A stretch of 40,793 bases of DNA, from NCBI RefSeq assembly GCF_000963885.1, contig NZ_BALE01000036.1, forward strand, positions 1-40,793, written 5' to 3'. How positions within the stretch are numbered: position 1 is the first letter of the stretch; every line of letters begins with the position of its first letter. Position numbers and translations under genes: made by a program. This DNA comes from Tanticharoenia sakaeratensis NBRC 103193 (GTDB taxonomy: Bacteria; Pseudomonadota; Alphaproteobacteria; Acetobacterales; Acetobacteraceae). Shown here piece after piece: positions 1-8,640 of the stretch. The notes below the pieces were generated by a model. The model was not told the origin of the DNA and ran no database searches. It worked only from the letters and a program-made list of their open reading frames with translations.

Positions 1-148
1 CGCGGCCCGCGGCGGCCGCGCCGCGCGCCCGGGCGGCGCAACGCCGCCGAAGCCGTTTGCCCCGATCCTGCTGCGGGCAGCAGGATCGGCCGGGAGCCGA
101 AAATCCGCCTGGCTCCCGATCAGGGGCGCGGCCTCTGGCGTTCATCTC
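1..148. other. GC-rich left edge with two hairpins, no gene seen
   Basis: No convincing start or stop of a gene is visible here. Two hairpins stand out: 62-89 (13-base arms, effectively a 12-bp stem with a tight loop) and 91-118 (8-bp stem, 12-nt loop). Neither has a T tract. They could end a gene entering from the left on the plus strand, but that gene is not seen, so this is only a possibility. Confidence 0.4.
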
Positions 149-180
149 AAAAAAATCCGGGGGATGGTTATCCCCCGGAT
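149..180 (-). terminator. Rho-independent terminator of htpG
   Basis: An 11-bp perfect stem (155-165 with 170-180) closes a GGTT/AACC loop. On the minus strand it is followed by a run of seven T (149-155 read as A on the plus strand). It begins 25 nt past the htpG stop codon. This is a textbook intrinsic terminator. Confidence 0.92.
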
Positions 181-205
181 CCAATTCAGTTCAGGGCGCT
201 GCTCC

Positions 206-2095
206 TTACTGGCCGGTTGCCGCCACCAGCATTCCGGTCAGACGCTGTGCGAAGCCCGCCGCATCCGGCAGCGGCTCGCCGTCCTGAACCCGTGCAATGT
301 CGAGAAGGACATGCGCGAAATCGGCAACGCTTTCGCCACGCGCCTGTCGGGCCGCGAGATCACGGATCAGCGGGTGACGCGGATTGAGCTCGAGAATGGG
401 CGGCATGCTCGGCATGGCCTGCCCGCTACGCCGCATCAGGCGCTGCATCGCAAGGTCGGGACCGCCTTCGCTGGTCAGCACGACCGCGCTCTGCTTCAGG
501 CGCACGGTCGAACGGACATCGGCCACCGTATCGCCAAGCGCTTCCTTCAGCGCCGGGATCAGGCCTGCCAGATCCGTGGCTTCCCCGTCTTCCTCGGGTG
601 CTTCGAACTTCTCGAGGTCACCATGGGCCTGCGCCACGGCCTTCAGGGTCTTGTCCTGATAGGAGTGCAGACGCTCGGGCCAGAAGCTGTCCACCGGATC
701 GGACAGAAGGAGGACCTCGATCCCGCGCGCACGGAAACCCTCGAGCTGCGGCGAGGCCATGAGCGCTTCGTGGTTGTCGCCCGTCAGGTAATAGATGGAT
801 TCCTGTTCGGGCTTCATCCGGCCGATATAGGCGTCCAGCGTCGTCAGCCCCTCACCGTGGGTCGAGCGGAAGCGTGCAAAGCCCGCGATTTCCTGACGAT
901 GCTCGCTGTCTTCCCAGATGCCTTCCTTCACGACCGGGCCGAAATTCTCCCAGAAGCCGTCGAAGCCCGTATCGGCCTCGCCTTCGGCGACCGGCTTCGC
1001 CCGGTTCCGGATCTCGCTCACGACGCGCTTGGTCACTGCCTTGCGGATCCGTGCCAGGACCGGCGTCGACTGCAGCATCTCACGCGAGACGTTCAGCGGC
1101 AGGTCCTCGGTATCGACCACGCCCTGAACGAAGCGGAGCCATGCCGGAAGCAGGTTTGCTTCGTCGGTGATGAACATCCGCCGGACATGGAGATGGATCT
1201 TGCTCTCGCGCGACTGTTCCATGAAGTCGAACGGACGCGCGCCCGGCACGAACAGAAGGGCCGCGAACTCCGTCGTTCCTTCGGCACGCCAGTGCAGCGT
1301 CGCGTAAGGCGTGTCGAACGCATGGGCGACGTGGTGGTAGAAATCCGTGTACTGCTCTTCGGTGATTTCGGATTTCGGCTTGAGCCAGAGTGCAGTGCCC
1401 TCGTTCGCGACCTTGTCCTCGGTGTTTCCGTCCTCGGACTTCTCGCGCATCGTGATCGGCCAGGCGATGTGATCGGCCCATTTCCGCACGATCGACTTCA
1501 GGCGCCAGCTGTCGAGGAATTCGTCCGCGTCCGACTTGATGTGCAGGATGATGTCCGTGCCCGGCGTCTCGCGGGTCGCGGGCGACAGCGTGTAGGCGCC
1601 CTTGCCGTCCGAAGACCATTCCCAGGCCTCGTCGGTTCCCGGCTTGCGCGAGATGACCTCGACCTTGTCCGCAACCATGAACGCCGCATAGAAGCCGACG
1701 CCGAACTGACCGATCAGGCTCGGGCGGTCCTCGGGCTTGGCGGCATCCAGCTTCTGGCCGAAGGCACGGGTACCGGAACGCGCGATCGTGCCGAGATTGC
1801 TGGCCAGTTCCTCGCGGCTCATGCCGGCGCCATCGTCGGAGATGGTCAGCAGGCGTGCATCCTTGTCGGGCACGATGCGGATGCCGGCCTTTTCCGGCAG
1901 CGCGAGGGCGGCATCGGTCAGCGCCTCGAAACGGCGCTTGTCGGTCGCATCCGCCGCGTTGGCGACGAGTTCGCGCAGGAAGATCTCACGCTCGGAGTAG
2001 AGGGCGTGGACGACGAGGTCGAGCAGGCGCCCGACCTCCGCACTGAATTCATGTTGCTCGGCACCCGTTTTCGGCGCGTCGGCGGTCTCGCTCAT
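206..2095 (-). CDS. htpG: Molecular chaperone HtpG (Hsp90 family)
   Basis: Cytosolic ATP-dependent Hsp90 chaperone of 629 residues, the normal bacterial length. The N-terminal ATPase domain shows the family motifs in order: [15 protein letters not shown] (usually ELISNASDA), [22 protein letters not shown] and [15 protein letters not shown]. The middle domain carries [11 protein letters not shown], with the catalytic-loop Arg. The C-terminal dimerisation part includes [11 protein letters not shown] and ELNPRHPLI. The ATG at 2093-2095 is preceded by AAGGGAG about 11 nt upstream. The gene stands alone between its own promoter and a strong terminator. An RpoH-like promoter upstream (2162-2190) fits heat-shock control. 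It is not in an operon with dnaK or groEL here. Identity is certain. Confidence 0.97.
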   Translation of the reverse strand: MSETADAPKTGAEQHEFSAEVGRLLDLVVHALYSEREIFLRELVANAADATDKRRFEALTDAALALPEKAGIRIVPDKDARLLTISDDGAGMSREELASNLGTIARSGTRAFGQKLDAAKPEDRPSLIGQFGVGFYAAFMVADKVEVISRKPGTDEAWEWSSDGKGAYTLSPATRETPGTDIILHIKSDADEFLDSWRLKSIVRKWADHIAWPITMREKSEDGNTEDKVANEGTALWLKPKSEITEEQYTDFYHHVAHAFDTPYATLHWRAEGTTEFAALLFVPGARPFDFMEQSRESKIHLHVRRMFITDEANLLPAWLRFVQGVVDTEDLPLNVSREMLQSTPVLARIRKAVTKRVVSEIRNRAKPVAEGEADTGFDGFWENFGPVVKEGIWEDSEHRQEIAGFARFRSTHGEGLTTLDAYIGRMKPEQESIYYLTGDNHEALMASPQLEGFRARGIEVLLLSDPVDSFWPERLHSYQDKTLKAVAQAHGDLEKFEAPEEDGEATDLAGLIPALKEALGDTVADVRSTVRLKQSAVVLTSEGGPDLAMQRLMRRSGQAMPSMPPILELNPRHPLIRDLAARQARGESVADFAHVLLDIARVQDGEPLPDAAGFAQRLTGMLVAATGQ

Positions 2096-2161
2096 GGTCT
2101 GGTCGACTCCCTTGTGACGTCGGTTCAGCCGCGCCCACAGGCACGCGGCTGTCAGCGACTG

Positions 2162-2190
2162 ATATGCGCAAAGAAGTCGCCCATTTCAAC
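2162..2190 (-). promoter_or_regulatory. Candidate RpoH (sigma-32) promoter of htpG
   Basis: On the minus strand GTTGAAA (2184-2190) is followed after 15 nt by CGCATAT (2162-2168). The sigma-32 consensus is CTTGAAA, 11-16 nt, then CCCATNT, so both boxes match 6 of 7 and the spacing is right. It lies about 67 nt before the htpG start codon. Known heat-shock control of htpG in other proteobacteria supports the call. It is not experimentally proven here. Confidence 0.65.
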
Positions 2191-2217
2191 CAAGCGGGAC
2201 CATGACCGCGCGACGGA

Positions 2218-2985
2218 TCAGACGAACATGCCGCCCGAAACCTCGATCCGCTGGCCGTTGATCCAGCGGTTGTCCTCCGACAGCAACGACGCGATCATCG
2301 GCCCGATATCGTCCGGCACGCCTGCGCGACCAAGGGCCGTGACGCTGCGCACCATGTCGTTCAGCGGCTTGTTGTCGCGTACCGCGCCGCCGCCGAAATC
2401 CGTCTCGATTGCGCCAGGCGCCACTGTATTGACGGCAATTCCCCGCGCGCCCAGTTCCTTGGCAAGATAGCGGGTCAGGACCTCGATCGCGCCCTTCATG
2501 CTGGCGTAGGCCGAGAAACCCGGCAACGCGAACCGCGCGAGCCCGCTCGACAGGTTCACGATGCGGCCGCCATCGGCGATTACGGGAAGCAACGCCTGGG
2601 TCAGGAAGAACACGCCCTTGAAATGGACCTGCATCAGTCTGTCGAACTCGTCTTCCGTCACGTCCGCAAACGGCTTGTTGAGCCCGTGGCCTGCGTTGTT
2701 GATGAGATAGTCGATCCGGTCGCGGCCGAAATTCGCCTGCAACACCGCCTGCAGTTCGTTCACGAACGCCGGGAATGACGATACCACGCCCGTATCGAGT
2801 GCCAGCGCCGCTGCCTGTCCGCCCTTCCCGACGATCTGCGCAACCGTCCTGTCGGCCGCCTCCTTGTCGGCGCGATAGGTGATGATGGTGCTCACCCCAC
2901 GGGCCCCGAGCGCCAGCGCCGTTGCCGCACCGAGGCCGCGGCTGCCGCCTGTGACAAGTGCGATCTTCCGGGTGTTGTCCGTCAT
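2218..2985 (-). CDS. SDR family NAD(P)-dependent oxidoreductase
   Basis: Classical short-chain dehydrogenase/reductase of 255 residues. Visible motifs are the nucleotide-binding TGGSRGLG near residue 12, LINNAG around residue 95, the active-site YASMK with upstream catalytic Ser (NLSSG), and a C-terminal WINGQRIEVSGG typical of the family. The start at 2983-2985 is chosen because AAGGAGG lies 6 nt upstream; an upstream in-frame extension has no such site. The gene is divergent from an AraC-type regulator 100 bp away, which probably controls it. The substrate cannot be read from sequence: FabG-like, glucose dehydrogenase-like and other carbonyl reductases all look like this. Confidence 0.9.
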   Translation of the reverse strand: MTDNTRKIALVTGGSRGLGAATALALGARGVSTIITYRADKEAADRTVAQIVGKGGQAAALALDTGVVSSFPAFVNELQAVLQANFGRDRIDYLINNAGHGLNKPFADVTEDEFDRLMQVHFKGVFFLTQALLPVIADGGRIVNLSSGLARFALPGFSAYASMKGAIEVLTRYLAKELGARGIAVNTVAPGAIETDFGGGAVRDNKPLNDMVRSVTALGRAGVPDDIGPMIASLLSEDNRWINGQRIEVSGGMFV

Positions 2986-3021
2986 GACATCCTCCTTCGT
3001 CTGCAGTGGATAACGGGAACG

Positions 3022-3077
3022 ATAGGCGCCGGTGGCGCGGGCTTCCTGCTTGTCTCGCGCCAAAACCTGCCTATTCT
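3022..3077. promoter_or_regulatory. Intergenic control region between SDR and araC-type genes
   Basis: The 100-bp divergent spacer holds an inverted repeat, ATAGGC (3022-3027) and GCCTAT (3069-3074), separated by 41 nt. A weak plus-strand promoter candidate is TTGTCT (3050-3055), 16 nt, TATTCT (3072-3077). If used, it would start transcription almost at the regulator's ATG (3086), giving a leaderless or nearly leaderless mRNA. Both are pattern matches only. Confidence 0.3.
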
Positions 3078-3085
3078 TCTCATTC

Positions 3086-3976
3086 ATGCTGACGGTAGCT
3101 CCCGCTCTCGGACGTCTCGACCTCGCGCGCCATTACGGCACGGCCGACGCGGCAGGCATCGTTGCGACCCCGATTCCGGGTCTCAAGCTCATGCGTGCAT
3201 CGTCCGATCAGGGCATCCTGTCGACCGTGTACCAGCCTCTGATCTGCATCGTGTTCCAGGGTGAAAAGCGGGTCTCGACCCAAGCCCGCACCTATGCGTT
3301 TCCAAGCGGCCATGCCCTGATCGTCTCCGGGGATATCCCCGTCACGTCCCGGATCGTCGAGGCGACGCCGGCGCGGCCCTATGTGTCGGCCGCCCTCACG
3401 CTCGACCTAGCGCTGCTTCAGGAACTCGAAACGACGCGTCCGCCCGTTTCCCGGCTCGCCGGCGCGGAAGACAGCGGCCCGATCGCGATCGGGCCTGCGG
3501 ATCCGGATGTGCTGTCCTGTTTCGATCGCTTGCTCGGACTTCTGGAGCGCACCAGCGCAATCGATGCGGTCGCACCGGGCATTGTCCGCGAACTGCATTA
3601 CTGGCTCCTGTCCGGTCCGCACGGTCCGCGACTGCGCGCACTCGGGCGCCCGGACAGCCATGCCCGGCGCATCGCCCGCGTGACGGCGCTGCTGCGGGCA
3701 CGTTTCGCGGAGAATTTGCCCGGACAGGTGCTCGCGGACACCGCCGGCATGAGCCTTGCCGCCTTTCACCGTCATTTCCGGGCAGCGACCGGCCGCTCTC
3801 CCCTGCAGTTCCAGAAGCATCTGCGCCTTCTGGAGGCGCGACGCCTGATGCAGGCCGAAGGCGCACGCGTGACCCATGCGGCGCTGGCCGTCGGCTACGA
3901 GAGCCCGTCCCATTTCACGCGCGACTACACACGCCTGTTCGCAGCGCCGCCCAGGATCGACCGGGTTTCGCCCTGA
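3086..3976 (+). CDS. AraC family transcriptional regulator (AraC_N / YqhC-like)
   Basis: A 296-residue DNA-binding regulator. The N-terminal two thirds is a cupin-like AraC_N domain (PQ/LICIVFQGEKRV, YAFPSGHALIVSGDIPVTSRI). The C-terminal third is the double helix-turn-helix: ENLPGQVLADTAGMSLAAFHRHF, then HAALAVGYESPSHFTRDY. This N-domain type (YqhC relatives) often sits beside and regulates aldehyde reductases or short-chain dehydrogenases, which fits the divergent SDR gene. I chose the ATG at 3086 because the conserved N-domain starts just after it; no good Shine-Dalgarno is visible, in line with a possible leaderless mRNA. The inducer is unknown. Confidence 0.9.
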   Translation: MLTVAPALGRLDLARHYGTADAAGIVATPIPGLKLMRASSDQGILSTVYQPLICIVFQGEKRVSTQARTYAFPSGHALIVSGDIPVTSRIVEATPARPYVSAALTLDLALLQELETTRPPVSRLAGAEDSGPIAIGPADPDVLSCFDRLLGLLERTSAIDAVAPGIVRELHYWLLSGPHGPRLRALGRPDSHARRIARVTALLRARFAENLPGQVLADTAGMSLAAFHRHFRAATGRSPLQFQKHLRLLEARRLMQAEGARVTHAALAVGYESPSHFTRDYTRLFAAPPRIDRVSP

Positions 3977-4025
3977 AACTGTCATATGGCGAGCGTAAGC
4001 GCAGGTTCCGCTCGGTCACCGGGAC

Positions 4026-4055
4026 AGCGGCCTGATCGCGACATCAGGCCGCTTT
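4026..4055 (+). terminator. Terminator hairpin after the AraC-type gene
   Basis: An 11-bp perfect stem (4026-4036 with 4043-4053) with a 6-nt loop, followed by only three T. It lies about 50 nt past the stop at 3976. The stem is strong but the T tract is poor. Confidence 0.6.
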
Positions 4056-4159
4056 GCGAAGGCGTTCGGTTACGTCTGCCTCCCCGCGTTACAGTACGGC
4101 CACAATCAGGACACACGCGTTAACGTCATGTCGTCGCCTCCGAGACCGAAGGCGCGATC

Positions 4160-4954
4160 ATGACCACCCAGACCTCCCAACCCGCTTCAGCGGTCCACTT
4201 CCTGCACATCCCGAAGACCGCCGGCACCTCGGTGACCGAATGGCTGGTCCAGCATGTCGGAGGCGACAGGATGTGCCCGGCCAAGAACTGGGACCAACTG
4301 GTGAATGCCGCAGCCACGCGGGACCTGTCGCGGGACCGGCTGTTCTGCGGCCATTACGGCTGGGGTCTGGACGATTTCCTCGGACGCAGGCTGATTACGA
4401 TCACGGTCCTGCGGGATCCGGTAGCGCGGACCTACTCGCATTATCGGCACGTCGTGCGCGACACGTCGCATCCCTGTCACGTCAACGTCCGGCACCAGTC
4501 GTTCGGCGCGTTCCTGCGCGATCCGGCCAACCTGCCGATGATCGAGAATTTTCAGGCGCGTTATTTCGTGCGTTCGCCGCTGGATGCCCGGGCCTATGTC
4601 GGGCATCTGGATCCCGATCCGGCCAAGCTGAACATGCTCTCGACGACGACCGAAGCAGCCCGCGCGCTGCTGGACCGGCGCTTCGTGCATGACATGGCGC
4701 TAAGGGCCATTGCGGAAATCGACGTTCTGGGCGTCACGTCCGATATCGGCGGCTTTCTCGCGGCCGTCTCGCGCAGGCTCGGCCTGGCGTCGGAGGCCGC
4801 CCGTGACGTTCCATACGTCAACACGGCCTCCGCTCAGAGCAGCGACGCAGCGCTCCCGATTGCCGACGACGATGTCGCCCTGATCCGGTCACTGACCGAG
4901 ATCGATCATGTCTTGTACGACATCGCCATGGCCCACGCGAACACCGCAGCCTGA
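4160..4954 (+). CDS. Sulfotransferase family 2 domain protein
   Basis: A 264-residue protein resembling PAPS-dependent carbohydrate sulfotransferases (Sulfotransfer_2). The 5'-phosphosulfate loop is FLHIPKTAGTSVTEWL at residues 14-29. The 3'-phosphate motif is VLRDPVARTYSHYRH around residues 88-102, with the expected Arg and Ser. No signal peptide or membrane segment is evident, so it should be cytoplasmic. It stands alone: the upstream gene ends in its own terminator, and the downstream catalase is convergent. No PAPS synthesis gene (cysD, cysN, cysC) is in the window. The acceptor may be a cell-surface glycan, but nothing in the sequence says which. Start ATG at 4160. Confidence 0.8.
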   Translation: MTTQTSQPASAVHFLHIPKTAGTSVTEWLVQHVGGDRMCPAKNWDQLVNAAATRDLSRDRLFCGHYGWGLDDFLGRRLITITVLRDPVARTYSHYRHVVRDTSHPCHVNVRHQSFGAFLRDPANLPMIENFQARYFVRSPLDARAYVGHLDPDPAKLNMLSTTTEAARALLDRRFVHDMALRAIAEIDVLGVTSDIGGFLAAVSRRLGLASEAARDVPYVNTASAQSSDAALPIADDDVALIRSLTEIDHVLYDIAMAHANTAA

Positions 4955-4986
4955 GACGACCGGCACCCGGACGGGTGCCGGTCGTC
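4955..4986. terminator. Bidirectional hairpin between convergent genes
   Basis: A 14-bp perfect stem (4955-4968 with 4973-4986) with a GGAC loop starts on the base after the sulfotransferase stop and ends 10 nt before the catalase stop. There is no T tract on either side. Its position and symmetry suggest it ends transcription from both sides. Confidence 0.65.
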
Positions 4987-4996
4987 ACCACGCATC

Positions 4997-6481
4997 TCAG
5001 GCGTGCTCAAGTTCCTGGCTGGTGGGCGCGGATCCGGTCGGATGGCGCACCGTGCCCGCACGTTTCGCGCGAACGCCCTCCGCCCAGCTCGGATCGGCCT
5101 TGGCAAACAAGGCGAGCTGGCGTTCGACGATCTCGTCCGAAACGCCTTCCATTGCCGCCGCGATATTGGCGAAGAAGCGCGTGCGCTGGGCTTCGTCGAA
5201 CATGCGGTAGAGCGCGCGCGGTTGTGCGAAATCGTCCCCGTCACTGCGATGTTCGTAAATCGCGGCGTCGCCCGAAATGCGCAGCGGCGGCTCGCCCGTT
5301 TCACGAGCTTCGACCGGACCGCCGAACGAATTGGGCTCGTAATAGGCATCGCCCGCAGAAGGGGTGTCGAAACGCATCGGCCCGTCCTGATGATACGTGC
5401 GCGCCGGGACATGCGGACGATTGACCGGCAGCGCCTCGTAATGCGTACCCACGCGATAGCGATGCGCGTCAGCGTAGGCGAACAGGCGTCCCTGCAGCAT
5501 CTTGTCCGGTGAGAAACCGATCCCCGGCACGACGTTGGAGGGCGAGAACGAGGCCTGCTCGATCTCCGCGAAATAATGCGCCGGATTGCGGTTCAGCTCC
5601 ATGACGCCGACTTCGTGCAACGGGAAGTCGCCATGGGGCCATACCTTGGTCACGTCGAACGGATTGAATCCGATGCGTTCGGCATCTTCTTCCGGCATGA
5701 CCTGGATGAACAGGGTCCAGCGCGGAAAAGCACCCCTCTCGATCGCGTTGTACAGATCGGCCTGCGAAGACTCGCGATCCTGCGCGATAACCGCGTTGCC
5801 CTCGTCGTTCGTCCAGAACCGATGACCCTGCTGCGTCTTGAAATGGAACTTGATCCAGAAGCGCTCGCCCTTGTCGTTCCACATAGAGAACGTATGGCTC
5901 CCGTATCCGTTCATGAAGCGATAGCCCTGCGGCAGGCCCCGATCCGAGAACAGGATGGCGACCTGATGCAGGCTTTCGGGGCTCAGCGACCAGAAATCCC
6001 ACATGGCGGTGGCGCTGCGCATGTTGGTGCGGGGATGGCGCTTCTGCGTGTGAATGAAATCGGGGAACTTCATCGGATCACGCACGAAAAAGACGGGCGT
6101 GTTGTTGCCGACCAGATCCCAGTTGCCCTGATCGGTATAGAATTTCAGGGCAAAGCCGCGCACGTCGCGCTCGGCGTCGGCCGCGCCGCGCTCGCCCGCC
6201 ACGGTCGAAAACCGGGCCAGCATCGGGGTCGTCTTGCCGATTTCGCCGAAGATCGACGCCCGCGTGAAGCGTGTGATGTCGTGGGTCACGGTAAACGTGC
6301 CGAAGGCGCCTGAGCCCTTGGCGTGCACAGTCCGCTCGGGAATCCGCTCGCGGTTCTGGTGCGCCAGCTTTTCCAGGAGCTGGTAGTTTTCCAGCAGGAG
6401 CGGCCCTCGCTGACCCGCGCTGCGGCTGTCCTGATTGGAAACCCATGGGGCTCCGGCGGTCGTGGTCATCGTCTCGGCCAT
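4997..6481 (-). CDS. katA: Heme catalase, small-subunit (KatA-type)
   Basis: Monofunctional catalase of 494 residues, converting hydrogen peroxide to water and oxygen. Distal catalytic His53 lies in [12 protein letters not shown], the catalytic Asn in [13 protein letters not shown] (residues 126-127), and the proximal heme-ligand Tyr336 in [12 protein letters not shown]. The length fits small-subunit catalases; there is no C-terminal flavodoxin-like domain. The frame stays open well upstream, but homology starts at the ATG at 6479-6481, which has CAGGAG about 8 nt before it; a second ATG lies at 6467-6469. No signal peptide is seen, so it is cytoplasmic. It is divergent from a small lipoprotein gene. 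Peroxide defence is expected in strongly aerobic oxidisers. Confidence 0.95.
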   Translation of the reverse strand: MAETMTTTAGAPWVSNQDSRSAGQRGPLLLENYQLLEKLAHQNRERIPERTVHAKGSGAFGTFTVTHDITRFTRASIFGEIGKTTPMLARFSTVAGERGAADAERDVRGFALKFYTDQGNWDLVGNNTPVFFVRDPMKFPDFIHTQKRHPRTNMRSATAMWDFWSLSPESLHQVAILFSDRGLPQGYRFMNGYGSHTFSMWNDKGERFWIKFHFKTQQGHRFWTNDEGNAVIAQDRESSQADLYNAIERGAFPRWTLFIQVMPEEDAERIGFNPFDVTKVWPHGDFPLHEVGVMELNRNPAHYFAEIEQASFSPSNVVPGIGFSPDKMLQGRLFAYADAHRYRVGTHYEALPVNRPHVPARTYHQDGPMRFDTPSAGDAYYEPNSFGGPVEARETGEPPLRISGDAAIYEHRSDGDDFAQPRALYRMFDEAQRTRFFANIAAAMEGVSDEIVERQLALFAKADPSWAEGVRAKRAGTVRHPTGSAPTSQELEHA

Positions 6482-6605
6482 GTCAAACACTCCTGCATCT
6501 GGTCGGCGGATGCATTTACGGTCAGCTCCTGCAGAAGGTGAAACCGAACCTTCCAATGGCCATGATCGGCGTTTCCGATCAGGCGCGGGCGGGATGAACG
6601 GTCTG

Positions 6606-6641
6606 GTATGTATCGCGTTGGCGAGACATACTTGGACATAA
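6606..6641. promoter_or_regulatory. Inverted repeat and -10-like box in the catalase/lipoprotein spacer
   Basis: GTATGT (6606-6611) and ACATAC (6626-6631) form an inverted repeat separated by 14 nt. It is followed by CATAAT (6636-6641), a good -10 match for the plus-strand lipoprotein gene starting at 6662. A clear -35 at the right distance is lacking. The repeat could be an operator for either gene; no known regulator is recognised. Confidence 0.3.
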
Positions 6642-6661
6642 TTTTCGGGACGGAGGCGTAT

Positions 6662-7081
6662 ATGGGCCACAGACAACGCATCGCGGTGGCGATGTTGGCG
6701 CTCGCTCTCGCGGGATGCGAATCGAGACAGCAGATGGTTGGCAACACGGAAGACCATCTGCTCGCCGCTGGATTTCAGGACGAGCCTGCGAACACGGCGC
6801 AGCGCCATGCCCTCCTGATGCGTCTGCCGCAGCATAAATTCCTGCGCCGCGTTCACGGCCAGACCGTGAAATACGTTTATTCCGATCCGACGGTATGCGG
6901 TTGCCTGTATGTCGGCAGCGAGCAGGCTTTCGGGCGGTATCAGCAATATCGTCAGCAGCAGGCTCTGGCCGACGAACAGCAGGAAACCGCGATGGATTAC
7001 AGCGATCCGAACTGGGACTGGGGTCCGTGGGGTCCGGGTTTCGGACCCGGCTTTGGCTATGGTCCGGGGATCGGGTGGTAA
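6662..7081 (+). CDS. Small putative lipoprotein with Gly/Trp/Pro-rich tail
   Basis: A 139-residue protein of unknown function. It starts with a lipoprotein signal: basic MGHRQR, hydrophobic core, and lipobox LAGC with the lipidated Cys at residue 18. The middle part is polar, with a CGC pair ([11 protein letters not shown]) and a Gln-rich stretch ([15 protein letters not shown]). The last 25 residues are built from Gly, Pro, Trp, Phe and Tyr ([19 protein letters not shown]). The ATG at 6662 follows GGAGG with good spacing; upstream extensions would bury the signal peptide. Likely anchored in the outer or inner membrane facing the periplasm. It is divergent from the catalase. I do not recognise a family. 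Confidence 0.8.
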   Translation: MGHRQRIAVAMLALALAGCESRQQMVGNTEDHLLAAGFQDEPANTAQRHALLMRLPQHKFLRRVHGQTVKYVYSDPTVCGCLYVGSEQAFGRYQQYRQQQALADEQQETAMDYSDPNWDWGPWGPGFGPGFGYGPGIGW

Positions 7082-7357
7082 CGGCCTGAAGCGGTCGGGC
7101 CTGACGGGCCGTGAGACGGTCGCGGATATGAGGCGCGGCTTCGAAACCTGCGCCAAGGACGGATCGGGCGCGTGACCCGCCGCTTGACGGACTTTTGTTT
7201 TCCCCGGGGTGTTTTCTCGGAGGGCGTTTCCCCGGCACGCCCTCCGGGAAGCGGTCTTCGGGCGGACCCGGACCATGCCCGGACACATACCGGGATCGAT
7301 CACGACGGGCCGGCGGAGGGTCGTTCCCGACGGTGGCGCGCCTTTACCTTGCAGCGC
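7082..7357. other. Convergent intergenic region with one strong hairpin
   Basis: This lies between the lipoprotein stop and the stop of the metal transporter. It holds a 9-bp perfect stem (7219-7227 with 7237-7245) with a 9-nt loop, and a TTTTGTTTT run at 7193-7201. The hairpin lacks a T tract on either side, so it is a possible but imperfect terminator. No supported coding sequence is seen. Confidence 0.5.
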
Positions 7358-8449
7358 TCAGAGCAGGCGCGCGAATTTCAGGAACACCCACGTCACCACG
7401 ATGAAGACGAAACAGACGACACCCGCTTCCACCGTGCCATAGCGCCCGCCGGAGAGGAACATGCCGCCTGTGTTCATGCCGAAGAAGCCGGTGACGACGG
7501 TCGCCGGCAGCATCAGGGTCGTGGCGACCGAGACGATGTAGAGCCGACGGTTCGTCTCTTCCGCCTGGCTGGAGGCCAGTTCGTCCTGCAGGGACCGGCC
7601 GCGATCCTGCAGCGCGATCAGGTCGTCCAGCGCGGCATGGACCTGTCGTTCGGCACGATTGCGCAATTCCTCTTCCGCCCAGTCGGGCATATCGAGATCC
7701 TCGTCGCGCAGGACGCGATCGATCGGGGTCATGACACGGCGCAATTCGGTCGCACGTCTGCGCACCTTGCCCACGATGCCGCTGAGATGGCCGAGATCGG
7801 CCCGGCTCTCGATCAGCAGCAGGGCATCCTCAGCGCGATCCAGTTCGTCGTCGAGCTGGCTGATCTGCCGGCGCACGCTGTCGGTGAATTCACGCAACGC
7901 ACGATCCACGACCCCCGCCGGACCATCGGGCAACGCGCCGGGGCGCAGGCTGCGGTATGCCGCGCCGAGCGCCGGAATGGGGTTGCGCCGCGTGGTGATG
8001 AGCAGGTCCGGCGTCATGGCGAAACGCCAGGCGCAGATCGCACGATCGTCCTCGATCGCCTGATCGTCGAAAGCGGGCAACGCGCCCCAGACCAGATCGC
8101 CTTCCGCCTCCAGAAGGGCAGCATAATCGGTTTCGGCCAGCATCTGGCCGACGTCGCGTGGCAGGCAGCTCAGCGTTGCGATCTGCGATCGCGCCGCGCT
8201 GTGTACGGTATCGAAATGAAGCCATGCCCAGCCGGGATGCTGCTGCGGGCGCCCTTCCAGGCAGTCCGCAATATCGTCCGCATCCAGCGGGGCCGGCTCC
8301 TGCCCCGCCACCAGACGCACGGCCCATACGAGCCCGTTCGCAAGGCCCGGATGCGCGATCGCGGCAGCCGGATCACGGGTCTGGATATACGGCTCGAGCA
8401 GCCGGAGCGCCGGGGATGGACCCCGGGCGGAGGTGGTGTCGTTGGACAT
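7358..8449 (-). CDS. ZntB/CorA-family divalent metal transporter
   Basis: A 363-residue member of the CorA/ZntB superfamily of pentameric metal transporters. The long cytoplasmic domain has helical stretches (RNPIPALGAAYRSL, then QISQLDDELDRAEDALL). The C-terminus has two membrane helices, RLYIVSVATTLMLPATVVTG and VEAGVVCFVFIVVTWVFL. The selectivity-loop signature is FFGMNTGGMF at the end of the first helix. GMN is universal to the superfamily. The following TGGM resembles the ZntB form (GMNVGGIP) rather than the CorA form (GMNFxxMPE), so a zinc or proton-coupled role is more likely than magnesium uptake. The start is the ATG at 8447-8449; the Shine-Dalgarno is weak. It is divergent from a small secreted protein gene. 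Confidence 0.85.
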   Translation of the reverse strand: MSNDTTSARGPSPALRLLEPYIQTRDPAAAIAHPGLANGLVWAVRLVAGQEPAPLDADDIADCLEGRPQQHPGWAWLHFDTVHSAARSQIATLSCLPRDVGQMLAETDYAALLEAEGDLVWGALPAFDDQAIEDDRAICAWRFAMTPDLLITTRRNPIPALGAAYRSLRPGALPDGPAGVVDRALREFTDSVRRQISQLDDELDRAEDALLLIESRADLGHLSGIVGKVRRRATELRRVMTPIDRVLRDEDLDMPDWAEEELRNRAERQVHAALDDLIALQDRGRSLQDELASSQAEETNRRLYIVSVATTLMLPATVVTGFFGMNTGGMFLSGGRYGTVEAGVVCFVFIVVTWVFLKFARLL

Positions 8450-8640
8450 GGCGCATGATCGCTTCACATGGTCGCATCGCAGGGCCTGCCCGGACGCATT
8501 GAAGGCCGCCGCCTGTGTCGCATGGCGCATCCGCCGGGGCAACCACCAGATCGGCCGGTCATGGCCGGGCAACTGTCAGGCCATATGGGCGTTGTCATCT
8601 GCGGTTGCTCGCAACACGTCATTCCATCGAGGTATCATTC

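Noticed and set aside
164-2470. Long plus-strand open frame (768 codons) opposite htpG and the SDR gene
   Set aside because: It is a shadow of the GC-rich htpG coding strand; Arg/His-rich, no domain, and it crosses the htpG promoter and a terminator.
6482-7303. Extension of catalase to a 768-residue protein
   Set aside because: The extra part has no catalase homology, lies opposite the lipoprotein gene and contains its promoter region.
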